Part shown: positions 11,237 to 21,041 of the stretch, in pieces | Position numbering within the stretch: position 1 is the first letter of the stretch | How the letters are laid out: each line of letters starts with the position of its first letter | Assembly (NCBI GenBank): GCA_011391215.1 | Contig: JAABQX010000006.1 | Coordinates: 1 to 54,525, forward strand | Direction: 5' to 3' | Length of the DNA: 54,525 bases | DNA from: Rhodocyclaceae bacterium | GTDB lineage: Bacteria; Pseudomonadota; Gammaproteobacteria; Burkholderiales; Rhodocyclaceae | The notes under the pieces: generated by a model | The model's input: only the letters and a program-made list of their open reading frames with translations | What the model was told of the DNA's origin: nothing | Databases searched by the model: none | Program-made: the position numbers and the translations under genes

Positions 11237-12123
11237 CAGCTGATCTGCTGAATACCGGCCACCAGCCAACCACGGCTGCCATCGAGGGGTTTGGTCAGGT
11301 GCCAGATTTCATCAAACGGTGCAGCGGCAGCACCGCTCTCTTCGCTTAGCAGGCCGTGAAAGCGCACGCTGGCGATGTGCTGATTATTTTCTGTCACGAC
11401 CTCGAGCAGGCTGGCATCGAGGTCGACAACATCGGTCTGCTGCGGGGTGCGGCCACGCTCCTCATATTGCAACTGCACCTCGGCGAAGATCTCGGGCCCG
11501 GTAAAGCTCTTGATATCGTCCATATCGCCACGGTCATTGGCGGCTTGCAGGCGCACAAAATTGAGCTTTGCTTGACGCAGGAAGCCCGTGCTGTCGAAAT
11601 CTGCAGGAATATTGGCTGAAGTTGCCGGTGTCGCCGTCCCGCCAGCGCCGACTTCTGCTGCATCAAAGTGCATGGGTTCGACGCGCTGCGCGCCGGCTCC
11701 AGCACCCGCATATTGCATTGCGCTCTGGGGCTCTTTCTTACGGAGCAGCAGGCGGACGACAAAGATTGCCGCCATGACCAGAAGGGCAATCATCAGGAAG
11801 TTGGCGACACCTTCACCCATGCCGAAATGTGAGAGCAGGGCGGCCAGGCCGATGCCGGCTGCGAGACCCGCGATAGGGCCGAGCCAGCTACGCTTGCCGG
11901 CGGCTTGCGCAGCTGCAGCCGGTGCAGCGCCGGGTGCCGCCTGCTGGGTGGGGGCGGTCGCCGACTTGGGCGGCACGGCGGACGACTGCGCCGGCGTGGT
12001 ACTGCGCGACATGCCGAAGGACTTGCTACCGCCCAGCCGTTTTGCTTCGGCATCGGAAGAAACAATGCCGAGACTGGTGAAAGTGACGAATGCAGCAATC
12101 AAGGTAATAAGAGTACGTTTCAT
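11236..12123 (-). CDS. Tim44-like domain membrane protein
   Basis: The 295-residue protein has an N-terminal signal peptide (MKRTLITLIAAFVTFTSLGI), an Ala/Pro-rich linker, two short membrane segments (WLGPIAGLAAGIGLAALLS and ANFLMIALLVMAAIFVVRLL), and a C-terminal Tim44-like domain (FLRQAKLNFVRLQAANDRGD to the end). Bacterial Tim44-domain proteins are inner-membrane proteins of unclear role. A copy of the 24-bp repeat encodes EVGAGGTA in the linker between the membrane part and the domain. It lies between ubiE and ubiJ, separated by 11 nt and by a 1-nt start/stop overlap respectively, so it is probably co-transcribed with them. Confidence 0.88.
   Translation of the reverse strand: MKRTLITLIAAFVTFTSLGIVSSDAEAKRLGGSKSFGMSRSTTPAQSSAVPPKSATAPTQQAAPGAAPAAAAQAAGKRSWLGPIAGLAAGIGLAALLSHFGMGEGVANFLMIALLVMAAIFVVRLLLRKKEPQSAMQYAGAGAGAQRVEPMHFDAAEVGAGGTATPATSANIPADFDSTGFLRQAKLNFVRLQAANDRGDMDDIKSFTGPEIFAEVQLQYEERGRTPQQTDVVDLDASLLEVVTENNQHIASVRFHGLLSEESGAAAAPFDEIWHLTKPLDGSRGWLVAGIQQIS
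11633..11656 (-). repeat. Dispersed 24-bp core repeat, copy 3 (inside Tim44-like gene)
   Basis: In minus orientation, sense to the gene, it is read as EVGAGGTA in the linker before the Tim44-like domain. It matches the core almost perfectly; the poly-A end is AGAAG. Confidence 0.88.
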
Positions 12124-12134
12124 AGAGTCTCCGT

Positions 12135-12869
12135 TCAGATTTTGTAACCACGGTGCAGCGCAACGACGCCCGCCGTCAGGTTGAAGTAGTCGACACGACC
12201 CAGGCCGCTTTGTTCCATCATGCCCTTCAGTGTCTCCTGATTCGGGTGCATGCGGATGGATTCTGCCAGATAGCGGTAGCTGTCGGAATCATTAGCAATT
12301 TTCTGGCCAAGCCAAGGCAAGACTTTGAACGAATAAAAATCGTAAGCGGGGGCCAACGGCTCCCAGACTTTCGAGAATTCAAGAACCAGCAGGCGACCGC
12401 CCGGGCGCAGCACGCGGCGCATCTCAGTGAGTGCCTGCTCCTTGTGCGTCATGTTGCGCAGCCCGAACGCCACGGTAACGACATCGAAGTAATTATCCGG
12501 AAAAGGCAGTTTCTCGGCATCGCACTGCGCTAATGGGCCAAGCTTGCCCTCATCGAGGAGGCGGTCGCGACCGCGCGACAGCATGGCATTGTTGATATCG
12601 GTGAGCCAGACTTCACCCGTCGCCCCGACCTTTTTGCGGAAGGCGGAGGCCAGGTCACCGGTACCCCCGGCAATGTCGAGCACCCGTTCACCCGAGCGCG
12701 CACCGGCGATCTGCAGGGCAAAGAGCTTCCAGAACCGGTGCAGGCCGGCCGACATCACGTCATTCATTAGGTCGTATTTGTCGGCGACTGAGGAAAAAAC
12801 GCCTTTGACGCGACCAGCCTTCTCGCCTTCGGGGACGTTTTCGAAGCCGAAGTGTGTTTCTGCCATCAA
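12135..12869 (-). CDS. ubiE: UbiE, demethylubiquinone/demethylmenaquinone C-methyltransferase
   Basis: This SAM-dependent C-methyltransferase acts in ubiquinone (and menaquinone) synthesis. The 244-residue protein has the UbiE signatures [20 protein letters not shown] and [20 protein letters not shown] motif [13 protein letters not shown], and ends [16 protein letters not shown], as expected for the family. It starts 17 nt after the upstream DUF971 gene and is followed by the Tim44-like gene and ubiJ. Confidence 0.97.
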   Translation of the reverse strand: MMAETHFGFENVPEGEKAGRVKGVFSSVADKYDLMNDVMSAGLHRFWKLFALQIAGARSGERVLDIAGGTGDLASAFRKKVGATGEVWLTDINNAMLSRGRDRLLDEGKLGPLAQCDAEKLPFPDNYFDVVTVAFGLRNMTHKEQALTEMRRVLRPGGRLLVLEFSKVWEPLAPAYDFYSFKVLPWLGQKIANDSDSYRYLAESIRMHPNQETLKGMMEQSGLGRVDYFNLTAGVVALHRGYKI

Positions 12870-12886
12870 ATTTATCCTAATAGAAG

Positions 12887-13312
12887 TTAGTGCTTGCTAC
12901 CGCAACTACCACCTGTTTTTGGAGGCAGGGTGGTCGAGTCTACGTCCCGACTGGCACCAGCCCCTTCAAGACGGGTTAGGTAATCCGCCCATAGCTCATC
13001 CTTGTTCACGCCGAGGCGGTGGAGCAAGTCCCAGGAGTAAATGCCGGTATCGTGGCCATCGGAGAAAAACGGTTGGACCGCATAATTGCCGACCGGTTCG
13101 ACCGCCTTGATATCGACATTGCGCTTGCCGGTTTGCAGGGTTTCCTGCCCGGGGCCGTGGCCGCGCACCTCGGCGGATGGCGAAAAAACGCGCAAGAATT
13201 CGAAAGACAGGCGAAAATTGCTGCCGTCGGCAAAAGAAAGCTCCATCTCGCGCGACTTCTGGTGCAATTTGATTTCGGTGGGGTGCGGGGTGTTTTTGTC
13301 GAGTCCGGCCAT
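12887..13312 (-). CDS. DUF971 family protein
   Basis: This 141-residue protein contains the DUF971 domain, related to the N-terminal zinc/iron-binding part of gamma-butyrobetaine hydroxylase, with [20 protein letters not shown], the segment [14 protein letters not shown] and [12 protein letters not shown]. Family members often sit beside ubiE in betaproteobacteria. The C-terminus carries a CGSKH tail that could bind metal (inference). Its start is divergent from phoB. Confidence 0.88.
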   Translation of the reverse strand: MAGLDKNTPHPTEIKLHQKSREMELSFADGSNFRLSFEFLRVFSPSAEVRGHGPGQETLQTGKRNVDIKAVEPVGNYAVQPFFSDGHDTGIYSWDLLHRLGVNKDELWADYLTRLEGAGASRDVDSTTLPPKTGGSCGSKH

Positions 13313-13406
13313 GATGTCGTGTGAGGATCTGATTTGAGGTCAGTACCATATTGGGGCCGTCTATCATAGCGCAAGGCACGCCGTATTCATGGAAGGCCGG
13401 CGGGTG

Positions 13407-13440
13407 CTGTCACAAAACTATCATTTGCCTGCAATAGACT
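13407..13440 (+). promoter_or_regulatory. PHO box and -10 element upstream of phoB
   Basis: CTGTCACAAAACTATCAT (13407-13424) matches the E. coli-type PHO box: two CTGTCA-like 7-mers separated by a 4-base A-rich spacer. TAGACT (13435-13440) lies about 10 bp further down, as expected when PhoB replaces the -35 contact. This predicts autoregulation of phoBR under phosphate limitation. Confidence 0.82.
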
Positions 13441-13472
13441 TGATGCACCCATGACAGACAAAACTATTTACC

Positions 13473-14165
13473 ATGCCCGCCTCCATACTGGTCGTTGAAG
13501 ACGAACCGGCGATCCAGATGCTGATTGCCACCAATTTGCGACGCCATGGACATCTGGTTGTTGCAGCGCTGGATGCAGAAACGGCCCTGCGGCAAATCAA
13601 CGTAGCTTTGCCTGACCTGATACTTCTCGACTGGATGCTGCCCGGCATGAGCGGACTCGATTTTGCGCGTCGCCTGCGTGCCGATGCGCGCACGAGAAAT
13701 GTGCCGATCATCATGCTAACGGCGCGCGGCGAAGAGCGCGACAAGGTAACGGGGCTTGAAAGCGGTGCCGATGATTACGTCACCAAGCCATTTTCACCGC
13801 GCGAGTTGCTGGCGCGCATCCAGGCCGTGCTCAGACGTGGCCGGCCGCAGGCGACCGAGGATGCCGTCGAGGCGGATGGGCTGAAGCTCGATCCCTCAGC
13901 GCACCGCGTTTTCGCGGCGGGTAGTCAGGTCAATCTCGGCCCCACCGAATTCCGTCTGCTGCATTTCCTGATGACGCATCCCGAACGGGTGCATTCGCGC
14001 GATCAATTGCTCGACCAGGTGTGGGGTGATCACGTGTTTGTCGAGGAGCGTACCGTCGATGTGCATATCCGCCGCCTGCGTGCGGCGCTGGAAGATTCGG
14101 GGCTTGACCGGCTGGTGCAGACCGTGCGTGGCAGCGGCTATCGATTTTCTGTTGCGGAAGACTGA
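13473..14165 (+). CDS. phoB: PhoB phosphate regulon response regulator
   Basis: This OmpR-type response regulator has a receiver domain (phosphorylated Asp53 in [13 protein letters not shown]; acidic pocket VVEDEP; Lys in TKPFSPREL) and a winged-helix C-terminal domain ending [18 protein letters not shown]...[10 protein letters not shown]. The length of 230 residues is standard. A PHO box precedes it and phoR follows almost without a gap, so the pair is one autoregulated operon. Confidence 0.95.
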   Translation: MPASILVVEDEPAIQMLIATNLRRHGHLVVAALDAETALRQINVALPDLILLDWMLPGMSGLDFARRLRADARTRNVPIIMLTARGEERDKVTGLESGADDYVTKPFSPRELLARIQAVLRRGRPQATEDAVEADGLKLDPSAHRVFAAGSQVNLGPTEFRLLHFLMTHPERVHSRDQLLDQVWGDHVFVEERTVDVHIRRLRAALEDSGLDRLVQTVRGSGYRFSVAED

Positions 14166-14168
14166 TTG

Positions 14169-15479
14169 ATGCTGGCCGGCTTAATGTGGGCGAGTGGCCT
14201 GCTTTGCGTGGTGGGTCTGCCGGTATGGTTACTCTGGGGGCCGCTGGCTTCTGCTGTTGCCCTGGCTACCGTTGCCCTGCTACTCCTGGCGCGCCATGAA
14301 CGACAACTTGCCAGGCTGACAGCGTGGGCCACGCAACCTATCGGCACGCCCGTGCCACAGTCGAGCGGCCGTTGGTCGGATGCGTTCCTGGCCTTGCACC
14401 GCCGGGCGCGCCAGGCGTCGAAGCAGCGCGAGGAGTTGCACGAAATGGTCGAGCGCTTTCGTCTCGCCACCGAGGCGCTACCTGAAGGCGTATTGATTCT
14501 TGACGAGGGGCGCATTATCGAGTGGATGAACTCGCGTGCCGAGTTGCTGCTCGGCCTCGACCAGCAGCAGGATATCGGCGTGCCGGTCACTCACCTGATG
14601 CGCGAGCCGGAATTAATAGCTTTTCTCGACCAGCAGCAAAAAAGTGACGAGCCGCTTCCGCCCCTGGTGATGCGTCCGCTGCGGAATCCCGGCCATGTCC
14701 TGCATATCCGTGGCGCACCGTTTTCCGCAGGCCGAACCCTGCTACTGGTTGAGGACCTGACGCAGCTGGACCGGCTGGAAAGCGTACGGCGTGATTTTGT
14801 CGCCAATGTATCGCATGAGATGCGTACCCCCCTGACGGTGGTACAGGGATTTCTGGAGACCGCAAGAGACAGCATCGTCAATACTGAACATCCGACGCCA
14901 TCCGACGAGATCGTGCAGTTTCTCGACATGGCGCTCGATTACGCGCATCGTATGCAAACCCTGATCGAAGATTTGCTGACGTTATCGACACTGGAAACCG
15001 ATGCGCCGCCGCAGGAAGAGAGCGTGGATGTTGCCACTCTGCTTGCCTCGGTGCATGAAGAAACACAAGCGCTTTCGGGCGGACGCCATGAACTGGTGAT
15101 CGAAAATAGTGGTCCGCAGTCTTTGCTGGGGAGCAGCCGCGAACTGCACAGTGCGTTCAGCAACCTCGCCAGCAACGCCGTGCGTTACACGCCGGACGGT
15201 GGTTGCATTACCTTGCGCTGGCAAAAAATCAATGGCAGCGGCGCAGTCTTCGAGGTTGCGGATACCGGCATTGGCATTGACTCCCACCACTTGCCACGCC
15301 TCACCGAGCGTTTTTATCGCGTGGATCGTGGCCGCTCGCGCGACAGTGGCGGAACCGGGCTTGGCCTGGCGATCGTCAAGCATGTGCTGGAACGTCACCA
15401 GGCGACCCTGTCGATCAAGAGTGCGCCGGGCGTTGGTAGTACCTTTACGGCCCAGTTTCCGGCACGTCGCGTGAGTTGA
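14169..15479 (+). CDS. phoR: PhoR phosphate sensor histidine kinase
   Basis: The ATG at 14169 gives 436 residues; a TTG immediately before it (14166) is also possible. An N-terminal hydrophobic stretch (GLLCVVGLPVWLLWGPLASA and following) anchors it. A PAS-like region (EALPEGVLILDEGRIIEWMN) follows, then the HisKA box VANVSHEMRTPLTVVQGFLE (His near 216) and the HATPase N, G1 and G2 boxes ending DSGGTGLGLAIVKHVL. It lacks a large periplasmic sensor, as PhoR does. It ends 17 nt from the convergent hprK stop. Confidence 0.94.
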   Translation: MLAGLMWASGLLCVVGLPVWLLWGPLASAVALATVALLLLARHERQLARLTAWATQPIGTPVPQSSGRWSDAFLALHRRARQASKQREELHEMVERFRLATEALPEGVLILDEGRIIEWMNSRAELLLGLDQQQDIGVPVTHLMREPELIAFLDQQQKSDEPLPPLVMRPLRNPGHVLHIRGAPFSAGRTLLLVEDLTQLDRLESVRRDFVANVSHEMRTPLTVVQGFLETARDSIVNTEHPTPSDEIVQFLDMALDYAHRMQTLIEDLLTLSTLETDAPPQEESVDVATLLASVHEETQALSGGRHELVIENSGPQSLLGSSRELHSAFSNLASNAVRYTPDGGCITLRWQKINGSGAVFEVADTGIGIDSHHLPRLTERFYRVDRGRSRDSGGTGLGLAIVKHVLERHQATLSIKSAPGVGSTFTAQFPARRVS

Positions 15480-15496
15480 ACGCGCGTGAACGACAG

Positions 15497-16450
15497 TTAA
15501 TTGGGGTCGTTGTCTTCCAGCGCCTGTTGCTGACGCTGTAGAAATTCTTCCATGCTGTCGATGCCGCGCAGCAGCAGAATTGTCGAGCGTACCGCCGCTT
15601 CGAGCAGCACTGCGAGGTTGCGACCGGCGGCGACCGGTAGCACGACCTTGCGTACCGGTACACCAAGTATGTTCTCGGTCAGTGCGTCGAGCGGCAGGCG
15701 CGCCATTTCCGGTACAGTGGCATTGGGACGTTGCAGGTGAACAATCAGCTTGAGGCGCATCTTGCGCCGGCAGGCGGTTTCGCCGAAGACCGTGCGGATG
15801 TTGAGCAGGCCGAGACCGCGCACCTCGATGAAATCCTTGAGCAGTTCGGGGCAGCGGCCTTCGAGTGCGTCCAAGGCGATGCGTGAAACCTCGACCACAT
15901 CGTCGGCGACCAGGCCATGGCCGCGGGTGATCAGCTCAAGGCCGAGCTCGCTCTTGCCGACCCCGGAATCGCCGGTGACAAGGACGCCGATGCCCAATAC
16001 ATCCACGAAGACACCGTGCAGGGTGATGCTTTCTGCCAGTTGTCGCGAGACATAGACGCGCAGCGAATCGATGACTTGTGCGGTGGCTAATGGCGTGGTG
16101 AACAGCGCGGTGTCACTGGCCTCGCAGGCACTGCGGATTTCATCGAGGACATCGCAGTCGTCGGCGACGATCAGCGCAGGCGGGCGCGCACCGATAATCT
16201 GCGAAAAATGGTGTTCGCCCTTACCGGCGCCATCCTTGGTGTGGCGCTTGAACCAGAGGATTTCCGGCGAGCCGAGCACCTGCACACGATCCGGGTGGAT
16301 CAGGTTGAGGTGGCCGATCAGGTCGGCCGGCGAAACGTCGTCGCGATTGACCGCGATCGGGCGGTTGAGCGTGCCGCCGATCCAGGTGAGTTGCAGCCGT
16401 TCGCGATTACGCTCGAACAGCTGCGCGACGATCAGCTGGCCGACTGCCAC
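15497..16450 (-). CDS. hprK: HprK, HPr(Ser) kinase/phosphorylase
   Basis: This enzyme reversibly phosphorylates HPr on serine and in betaproteobacteria is linked to the nitrogen-type PTS. The 317-residue protein has the P-loop GDSGVGKS (near residue 158) and the signature EVRGLGLLNIRTVFGETAC. Its start overlaps the end of ptsN by about 19 nt, indicating translational coupling; a GTG two codons in is an alternative start. It is the last gene of the long minus-strand run. Confidence 0.95.
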   Translation of the reverse strand: MAVGQLIVAQLFERNRERLQLTWIGGTLNRPIAVNRDDVSPADLIGHLNLIHPDRVQVLGSPEILWFKRHTKDGAGKGEHHFSQIIGARPPALIVADDCDVLDEIRSACEASDTALFTTPLATAQVIDSLRVYVSRQLAESITLHGVFVDVLGIGVLVTGDSGVGKSELGLELITRGHGLVADDVVEVSRIALDALEGRCPELLKDFIEVRGLGLLNIRTVFGETACRRKMRLKLIVHLQRPNATVPEMARLPLDALTENILGVPVRKVVLPVAAGRNLAVLLEAAVRSTILLLRGIDSMEEFLQRQQQALEDNDPN

Positions 16451-16893
16451 TGCGTGAAGAGGGTATGCACCGCCGCCACATCCGGCGCGGCGATCAGTTG
16501 TTCGCGGAACGCTTTGTCGCTGAACATCTGGGCCAACTCGGAAAGCAGTTGCAGATGATGTTCGGTGGCAGCTTCGGGTACCAGTAGAACAAAGACGAGT
16601 CCAACAGGCTGGCCGTCAGGCGCATCGAACTGCACGGGTGTCGCCAGGCGCAGAAAGGCACCCTGCGCCTGCTTGAGACCCTTGATGCGGCCGTGCGGAA
16701 TGGCGATGCCCAGCCCGAGGCCGGTCGAGCCCATTTTTTCGCGGGCGAACAGTGCGTCGTAAACGGCGCTTCTGGCAATGCCGTGATGGTTTTCAAAGAG
16801 CAGGCCGGCCTGCTCGAAGACGCGCTTCTTGCTGCTCGCATCAAGATCGACGACAACATTGTCGACGGTCAAAAGTTTGGCTATGAGGTTCAT
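16432..16893 (-). CDS. ptsN: PtsN, EIIA-Ntr phosphotransferase regulator
   Basis: This is the nitrogen-PTS phosphoacceptor, with 153 residues. The phosphorylated histidine is His67 in LGLGIAIPHGRI. Its position between hpf and hprK, downstream of rpoN, is the classical rpoN-hpf-ptsN arrangement; it is thought to tune potassium, nitrogen and phosphate responses. A 140-bp gap separates it from hpf. Confidence 0.96.
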   Translation of the reverse strand: MNLIAKLLTVDNVVVDLDASSKKRVFEQAGLLFENHHGIARSAVYDALFAREKMGSTGLGLGIAIPHGRIKGLKQAQGAFLRLATPVQFDAPDGQPVGLVFVLLVPEAATEHHLQLLSELAQMFSDKAFREQLIAAPDVAAVHTLFTQWQSAS

Positions 16894-17033
16894 CGTGGTG
16901 GGGGGATCGCCCAGGCACCCTTAATAAATTTGCCGTGGAGGGTTTCCCAGCAGCGGTGGCGAAGTATATACCTCGTCCCGCCGCTGGCAAATGGGGGAAA
17001 TTTGTTACCTCATTTGCGCTATTTTTGAACGAA

Positions 17034-17351
17034 TCAGCTTTCCTCGACTTGTGGGCGCTCGCGGACGTGGTCGGAAACCTTGTCCTTATGTTTGAGCACC
17101 TGCCGGTCAAGCTTGTCGACCAGCTTGTCGATGGAAGCGTAGAGATCGGCATCGCTACTGTCGGCATAAATGTCCTTGCCTTTGACGTGCAGCGTGATCT
17201 CGGCTTTCTGCACGAGCTTTTCCACCGTGAGAATCACATGGACGCTGGTGACGTGGTCGAAATGACGGAGGACCTTGTCTACCTTCCCGGTGACATATTC
17301 ACGTAGCGCGGGGGTGACTTCGACATGGTGTCCAGTGATATTGAGGTTCAT
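17034..17351 (-). CDS. hpf: Hpf, ribosome hibernation promoting factor (short form)
   Basis: This 105-residue protein of the HPF/YfiA family binds the 30S decoding region in stationary phase. It begins MNLNITGHHVEVTPALREYV and contains the basic helix VDKLDRQVLKHKDK. Its length shows it is the short type that acts without the C-terminal dimerisation domain. It is 10 nt downstream of rpoN. Confidence 0.96.
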   Translation of the reverse strand: MNLNITGHHVEVTPALREYVTGKVDKVLRHFDHVTSVHVILTVEKLVQKAEITLHVKGKDIYADSSDADLYASIDKLVDKLDRQVLKHKDKVSDHVRERPQVEES

Positions 17352-17361
17352 GATGTCTCCT

Positions 17362-18822
17362 CTAGAGTGTTTTGCGTAGATTAACCGGCGGTATGCTCAG
17401 GGATTCCCGGTACTTGGCGACGGTGCGCCGCGCAACGACAATCCCTTGCTCGCCGAGGATTTCCGCGATGCGGGCGTCGGAGAGCGGCTTTTGACCGTTC
17501 TCGGCGCCCACCAGCTGCTTGATCAGCGCTCGGATCGCGGTGGATGACGCCGCGCCGCCCGTGTCGGTGGCGACGTGGCTGCCAAAAAAATATTTGAGTT
17601 CATAGACGCCGCGCGGACTGGCCAGATACTTTTGCGTCGTCACGCGCGAAATGGTTGATTCGTGCAATTCCACGGTTTCCGCGATTTCGCGCAAGGTCAG
17701 CGGCCGCATCGCCACTTCACCGTGATCAAAGAAGGCGCGCTGGCGATCGACGATGGCCTGCGAAACGCGCGCGATGGTATCGAAACGCTGCTGCACGTTC
17801 TTGATCAGCCACTTGGCTTCCTGCAGCTGGCCGGCGAGGTTGCTACCGCCGTTGCTGCGCTGCTGGCGCAGGAGACTGGCATACAGCCGGTTGATGCGCA
17901 GGCGCGGCATGGCCTCCTGGTTGAGATTGACGACCCAACTGCCGCGCAGCTTGCGCACGACAACATCGGGCACGATGTAGCGCGTGTCGAGTGCGGCAAA
18001 CTGCGCGCCGGGGCGCGGATTGAGCGAGCGGATCAGCGTTTGCGCATCGCGCAAGGCCTCGTCTTCGCAACCCAGCGCCTTCTTGATCTTTGCGTAATCG
18101 CGGTTCGCCAGTTGTTCCAGATGGTTGGCGACGATGGCCGTGGCCAGGGTATTGTCGGCGGAAGGCGGCAGATTGGCCAGCTGTAGCAACAGGCATTCAC
18201 GCGGGTTACGTGCACCGACACCCGGCGGATCGAGGCTTTGCAGATGCTTGAGCGCGATGGACAGGTCTTCCAGCACCTCGTCCGACTCGCCGGCGAAGTC
18301 TTCGGGCAAGACGTCGACGAGTTCTTCGAGTGTCTGTGCCAGATACCCGTCATCGTTGAGCGCCTCGACCAGAAATGCCACGCGCAAGCGATCACGCCCT
18401 GACAACTGGCTCAGGGCCAACTGGCTGATCAAATGATCGCGCAGGCTGGTCGCGGCAGCCTGCAACTCGCCGGCATCGGCATCGCTCTCGTCGTTCGGGT
18501 CGCGCGGGTTGCGCTGGCTGCCGGAAGCCGGCCAGTCCATGCCATCGTGCCCCCACTCGGGCTCGGCGGCATACTCGCGCTCTTCCTGAGCCGGTGCGGA
18601 GGGCTGCTCATCTTTCTGGGTATGGGAAAGCGCGTCGCCGGCACCGGAAAACAAGGCGGCTTCCCCGGCCTCATCGCGTTCCAGCAAGGGATTTTCCTGC
18701 AGAGCCTGCTCGATTTCCTGGTTGAGTTCCAGCGAAGACAGTTGCAACAGGCGAATCGACTGCTGCAACTGCGGCGTCAGCGCGAGATGTTGCGAAAGCC
18801 TGAGCTGGAGCGTTTGTTTCAT
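17362..18822 (-). CDS. rpoN: RpoN, RNA polymerase sigma-54 factor
   Basis: This is the alternative sigma factor for enhancer-dependent transcription. The 486-residue protein has the glutamine/leucine-rich region I (LRLSQHLALTPQLQQSIRLL), an acidic region II, the core-binding domain, a helix-turn-helix (LREIAETVELHESTISRVTT), and the RpoN box ARRTVAKYRESL near the C-terminus. Its ATG overlaps the lptB stop (TAA). Confidence 0.97.
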   Translation of the reverse strand: MKQTLQLRLSQHLALTPQLQQSIRLLQLSSLELNQEIEQALQENPLLERDEAGEAALFSGAGDALSHTQKDEQPSAPAQEEREYAAEPEWGHDGMDWPASGSQRNPRDPNDESDADAGELQAAATSLRDHLISQLALSQLSGRDRLRVAFLVEALNDDGYLAQTLEELVDVLPEDFAGESDEVLEDLSIALKHLQSLDPPGVGARNPRECLLLQLANLPPSADNTLATAIVANHLEQLANRDYAKIKKALGCEDEALRDAQTLIRSLNPRPGAQFAALDTRYIVPDVVVRKLRGSWVVNLNQEAMPRLRINRLYASLLRQQRSNGGSNLAGQLQEAKWLIKNVQQRFDTIARVSQAIVDRQRAFFDHGEVAMRPLTLREIAETVELHESTISRVTTQKYLASPRGVYELKYFFGSHVATDTGGAASSTAIRALIKQLVGAENGQKPLSDARIAEILGEQGIVVARRTVAKYRESLSIPPVNLRKTL

Positions 18823-19565
18823 TACATCTTGAAGTGCTCACCGAGATACACGCGGCGTACGCTTTCATTATTGATGATTTCTTCAGGATGTCCAGCCGCC
18901 AATACTTCGCCCTCATTGATAATGGTGGCACGGTCGCAGATGCCGAGGGTTTCACGCACGTTGTGGTCGGTGATCAACACGCCGATACCACGTTCCTTGA
19001 GGAACCGGATGATCTTCTGGATGTCCAGCACGGCGATCGGGTCCACGCCGGCGAAAGGTTCGTCGAGCAGGATGAAGCGCGGCGAAGTTGCCAGCGCGCG
19101 GGCGATTTCGACGCGGCGGCGCTCGCCACCCGACAAGGCTGCTGCCCGCTGGTCGCGCAGATGGGTGATGTGCAGTTCTTCGAGGAGCTCATCCAGCCGG
19201 GTTTCCAGCGAGGGTGCGTCGTAGTCCTGCAACTCCAGTACCGCGCGGATATTTTCGCTTACTGTCAGCTTGCGGAACACCGAGTTTTCCTGCGGCAGGT
19301 AGGAAAGCCCCAACTTTGCACGGCTGTGAATCGGCATGTGGGTTAGCCGGGTTTCCTTGCCGCCCTTGTCGCTGTCGGTAATGACGATATCGCCGCCATC
19401 GGAGGCGATCAAACCGACGATCATGTAAAAACAGGTGGTCTTGCCGGCACCGTTGGGGCCGAGCAGTCCGACCACCTCGCCCCCATCGACGTGCATGCTG
19501 ACATCCTTGACGACGGTACGCGCACGAAATTTCTTGTAGAGGTTGTGGGCGGAGAGCGTGGTCAT
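18822..19565 (-). CDS. lptB: LptB, lipopolysaccharide export ABC transporter ATPase
   Basis: This cytoplasmic ATPase of the LptB2FGC machine extracts LPS from the inner membrane. The ATG at 19565 ([20 protein letters not shown]) gives 247 residues and overlaps the recX stop as ATGA, so the longer open frame is not needed. The P-loop [12 protein letters not shown], signature [15 protein letters not shown], Walker [14 protein letters not shown] and the LptB tail [20 protein letters not shown] are present. The usual neighbours lptC and lptA are absent here; recX occupies that place. Confidence 0.96.
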   Translation of the reverse strand: MTTLSAHNLYKKFRARTVVKDVSMHVDGGEVVGLLGPNGAGKTTCFYMIVGLIASDGGDIVITDSDKGGKETRLTHMPIHSRAKLGLSYLPQENSVFRKLTVSENIRAVLELQDYDAPSLETRLDELLEELHITHLRDQRAAALSGGERRRVEIARALATSPRFILLDEPFAGVDPIAVLDIQKIIRFLKERGIGVLITDHNVRETLGICDRATIINEGEVLAAGHPEEIINNESVRRVYLGEHFKM

Positions 19566-19990
19566 GCCTCGATCTCTTTTAGTAATTTGCGGATGACGTC
19601 GGAGGAAAATCCGCGCCCTTGCAGAAAGCGCGCCTGCTTCGCCCATTCACGGGCGTCGGCCGGCGCTGCGGCAAACTTATTTGTCCAGACTTCGTGGGCC
19701 CGTTCCATTTCATCCGGCAGGTCGACGAGCCCGGATTCGATCAACTCTGTAGCCACGCCTTTAGTGCGCAGCGACTGGCGCAGGCGCGCCGCCCCCAAGC
19801 GGGCAGACTGGCTGCGCACGTAGCTTTCGGCGAAACGGGCGTCGGATTGCAGGCCGGTCCTGGCAAGTTCGTTCAACACGGTGTCGATTTCTTCGGATGT
19901 GCCATGGGGCGACAGCTTGCGGATCAACTCGACGCGGGTGTGTTCGCGTCGTGCCAGGAGACTGATCGCGCGCTGTCGCAAACTGCTCAC
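19562..19990 (-). CDS. recX: RecX, regulator of RecA
   Basis: This 142-residue RecX-family protein modulates RecA filament growth. It has the repeating three-helix pattern [40 protein letters not shown] and [16 protein letters not shown]. Its start overlaps the recA stop and its stop overlaps the lptB start, so recA-recX-lptB are coupled. Confidence 0.94.
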   Translation of the reverse strand: MSSLRQRAISLLARREHTRVELIRKLSPHGTSEEIDTVLNELARTGLQSDARFAESYVRSQSARLGAARLRQSLRTKGVATELIESGLVDLPDEMERAHEVWTNKFAAAPADAREWAKQARFLQGRGFSSDVIRKLLKEIEA

Positions 19991-21015
19991 TCGGCCTCGG
20001 CCGCCTTGGAAACTGCCGCCATGGCTACCACGCCGACGGCGGTGCGAATCTTGTTCTCGATCTCGCGGGCGATGTCGGCATGCTCGCGCAGGTATTCGCG
20101 CGCATTGTCCTTGCCCTGGCCGATTTTTTCGCCGTTGTAGGCATACCAGGCGCCGGATTTGTCGATGAACTTGTGCTCGACGCCCAATTCGACGATTTCG
20201 CCCTGCCGTGAAATCCCTTCGCCATACAGAATGTCGAAATGCGCTTCGCGGAACGGCGGCGCCACCTTGTTCTTGACGACCTTTACCTTGGTTTCGTTGC
20301 CGATCACCTCGTCGCCCTTCTTGATGGCGCCGGTACGGCGGATGTCCATGCGTACCGAGGCGTAGAACTTGAGTGCGTTACCGCCGGTGGTAGTTTCGGG
20401 GCTGCCAAACATCACGCCGATCTTCATGCGGATCTGGTTGATGAAGATCACCAGCGTATTGGTGCGCTTGATATTGGAGGTGAGCTTGCGCAGTGCCTGC
20501 GACATCAGGCGGGCCTGCAGGCCGGGCAGCTGGTCGCCCATCTCGCCTTCGATTTCAGCCTTGGGCGTCAGCGCCGCCACCGAGTCGATGACGATCAGGT
20601 CGACACCGCCCGAGCGCACCAGCATGTCGGTGATTTCCAGCCCCTGCTCGCCCGTATCGGGCTGCGAGATCAGCAGGTCGGGCACATTCACGCCCAATTT
20701 GGCCGCGTAACCAGGGTCGAGGGCATTTTCCGCATCGATATAGGCGGCGGTACCGCCAGCCTTTTGGACTTCGGCGACGATATGCAGACACAGCGTGGTC
20801 TTGCCGGAGGATTCCGGGCCATAAATTTCCACCACTCGCCCGCGTGGCAGGCCGCCGATGCCCAGCGCAATATCCAGCCCGAGCGAACCGGTCGAGACGG
20901 TCTGGATGTCATCGGTCGCCAGGCCTTCACCCATCTTCATGATGGAGCCCTTGCCGAACTGCTTTTCGATTTGTGCGAGGGCCGCTTGCAGGGCCTTGCT
21001 CTTGTTCTCGTCCAT
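19987..21015 (-). CDS. recA: RecA recombinase
   Basis: This is the strand-exchange and SOS-coprotease ATPase. The 342-residue protein begins [20 protein letters not shown] and has the P-loop [10 protein letters not shown], the L2-region pattern [21 protein letters not shown] and the C-terminal acidic tail. No LexA box (CTGT-N8-ACAG) is visible in the 26-bp gap upstream, so expression may come from a promoter further up the run. Confidence 0.98.
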   Translation of the reverse strand: MDENKSKALQAALAQIEKQFGKGSIMKMGEGLATDDIQTVSTGSLGLDIALGIGGLPRGRVVEIYGPESSGKTTLCLHIVAEVQKAGGTAAYIDAENALDPGYAAKLGVNVPDLLISQPDTGEQGLEITDMLVRSGGVDLIVIDSVAALTPKAEIEGEMGDQLPGLQARLMSQALRKLTSNIKRTNTLVIFINQIRMKIGVMFGSPETTTGGNALKFYASVRMDIRRTGAIKKGDEVIGNETKVKVVKNKVAPPFREAHFDILYGEGISRQGEIVELGVEHKFIDKSGAWYAYNGEKIGQGKDNAREYLREHADIAREIENKIRTAVGVVAMAAVSKAAEAE

Positions 21016-21041
21016 GATGTTCCTTCTAAAGGTTGTGCGGA

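Noticed and set aside
13471-13474. CRISPR array, tRNA, rRNA or insertion sequence anywhere in the window
   Set aside because: No regularly spaced direct repeats, cloverleaf-like sequences, rRNA segments or transposase frames were found on reading both strands; the coordinates are only a placeholder.
16894-17033. Possible hairpin with CAGCGG and CCGCTG in the hpf-ptsN gap
   Set aside because: The paired segments are short and far apart, with no T-tract; not enough for a terminator or riboswitch.
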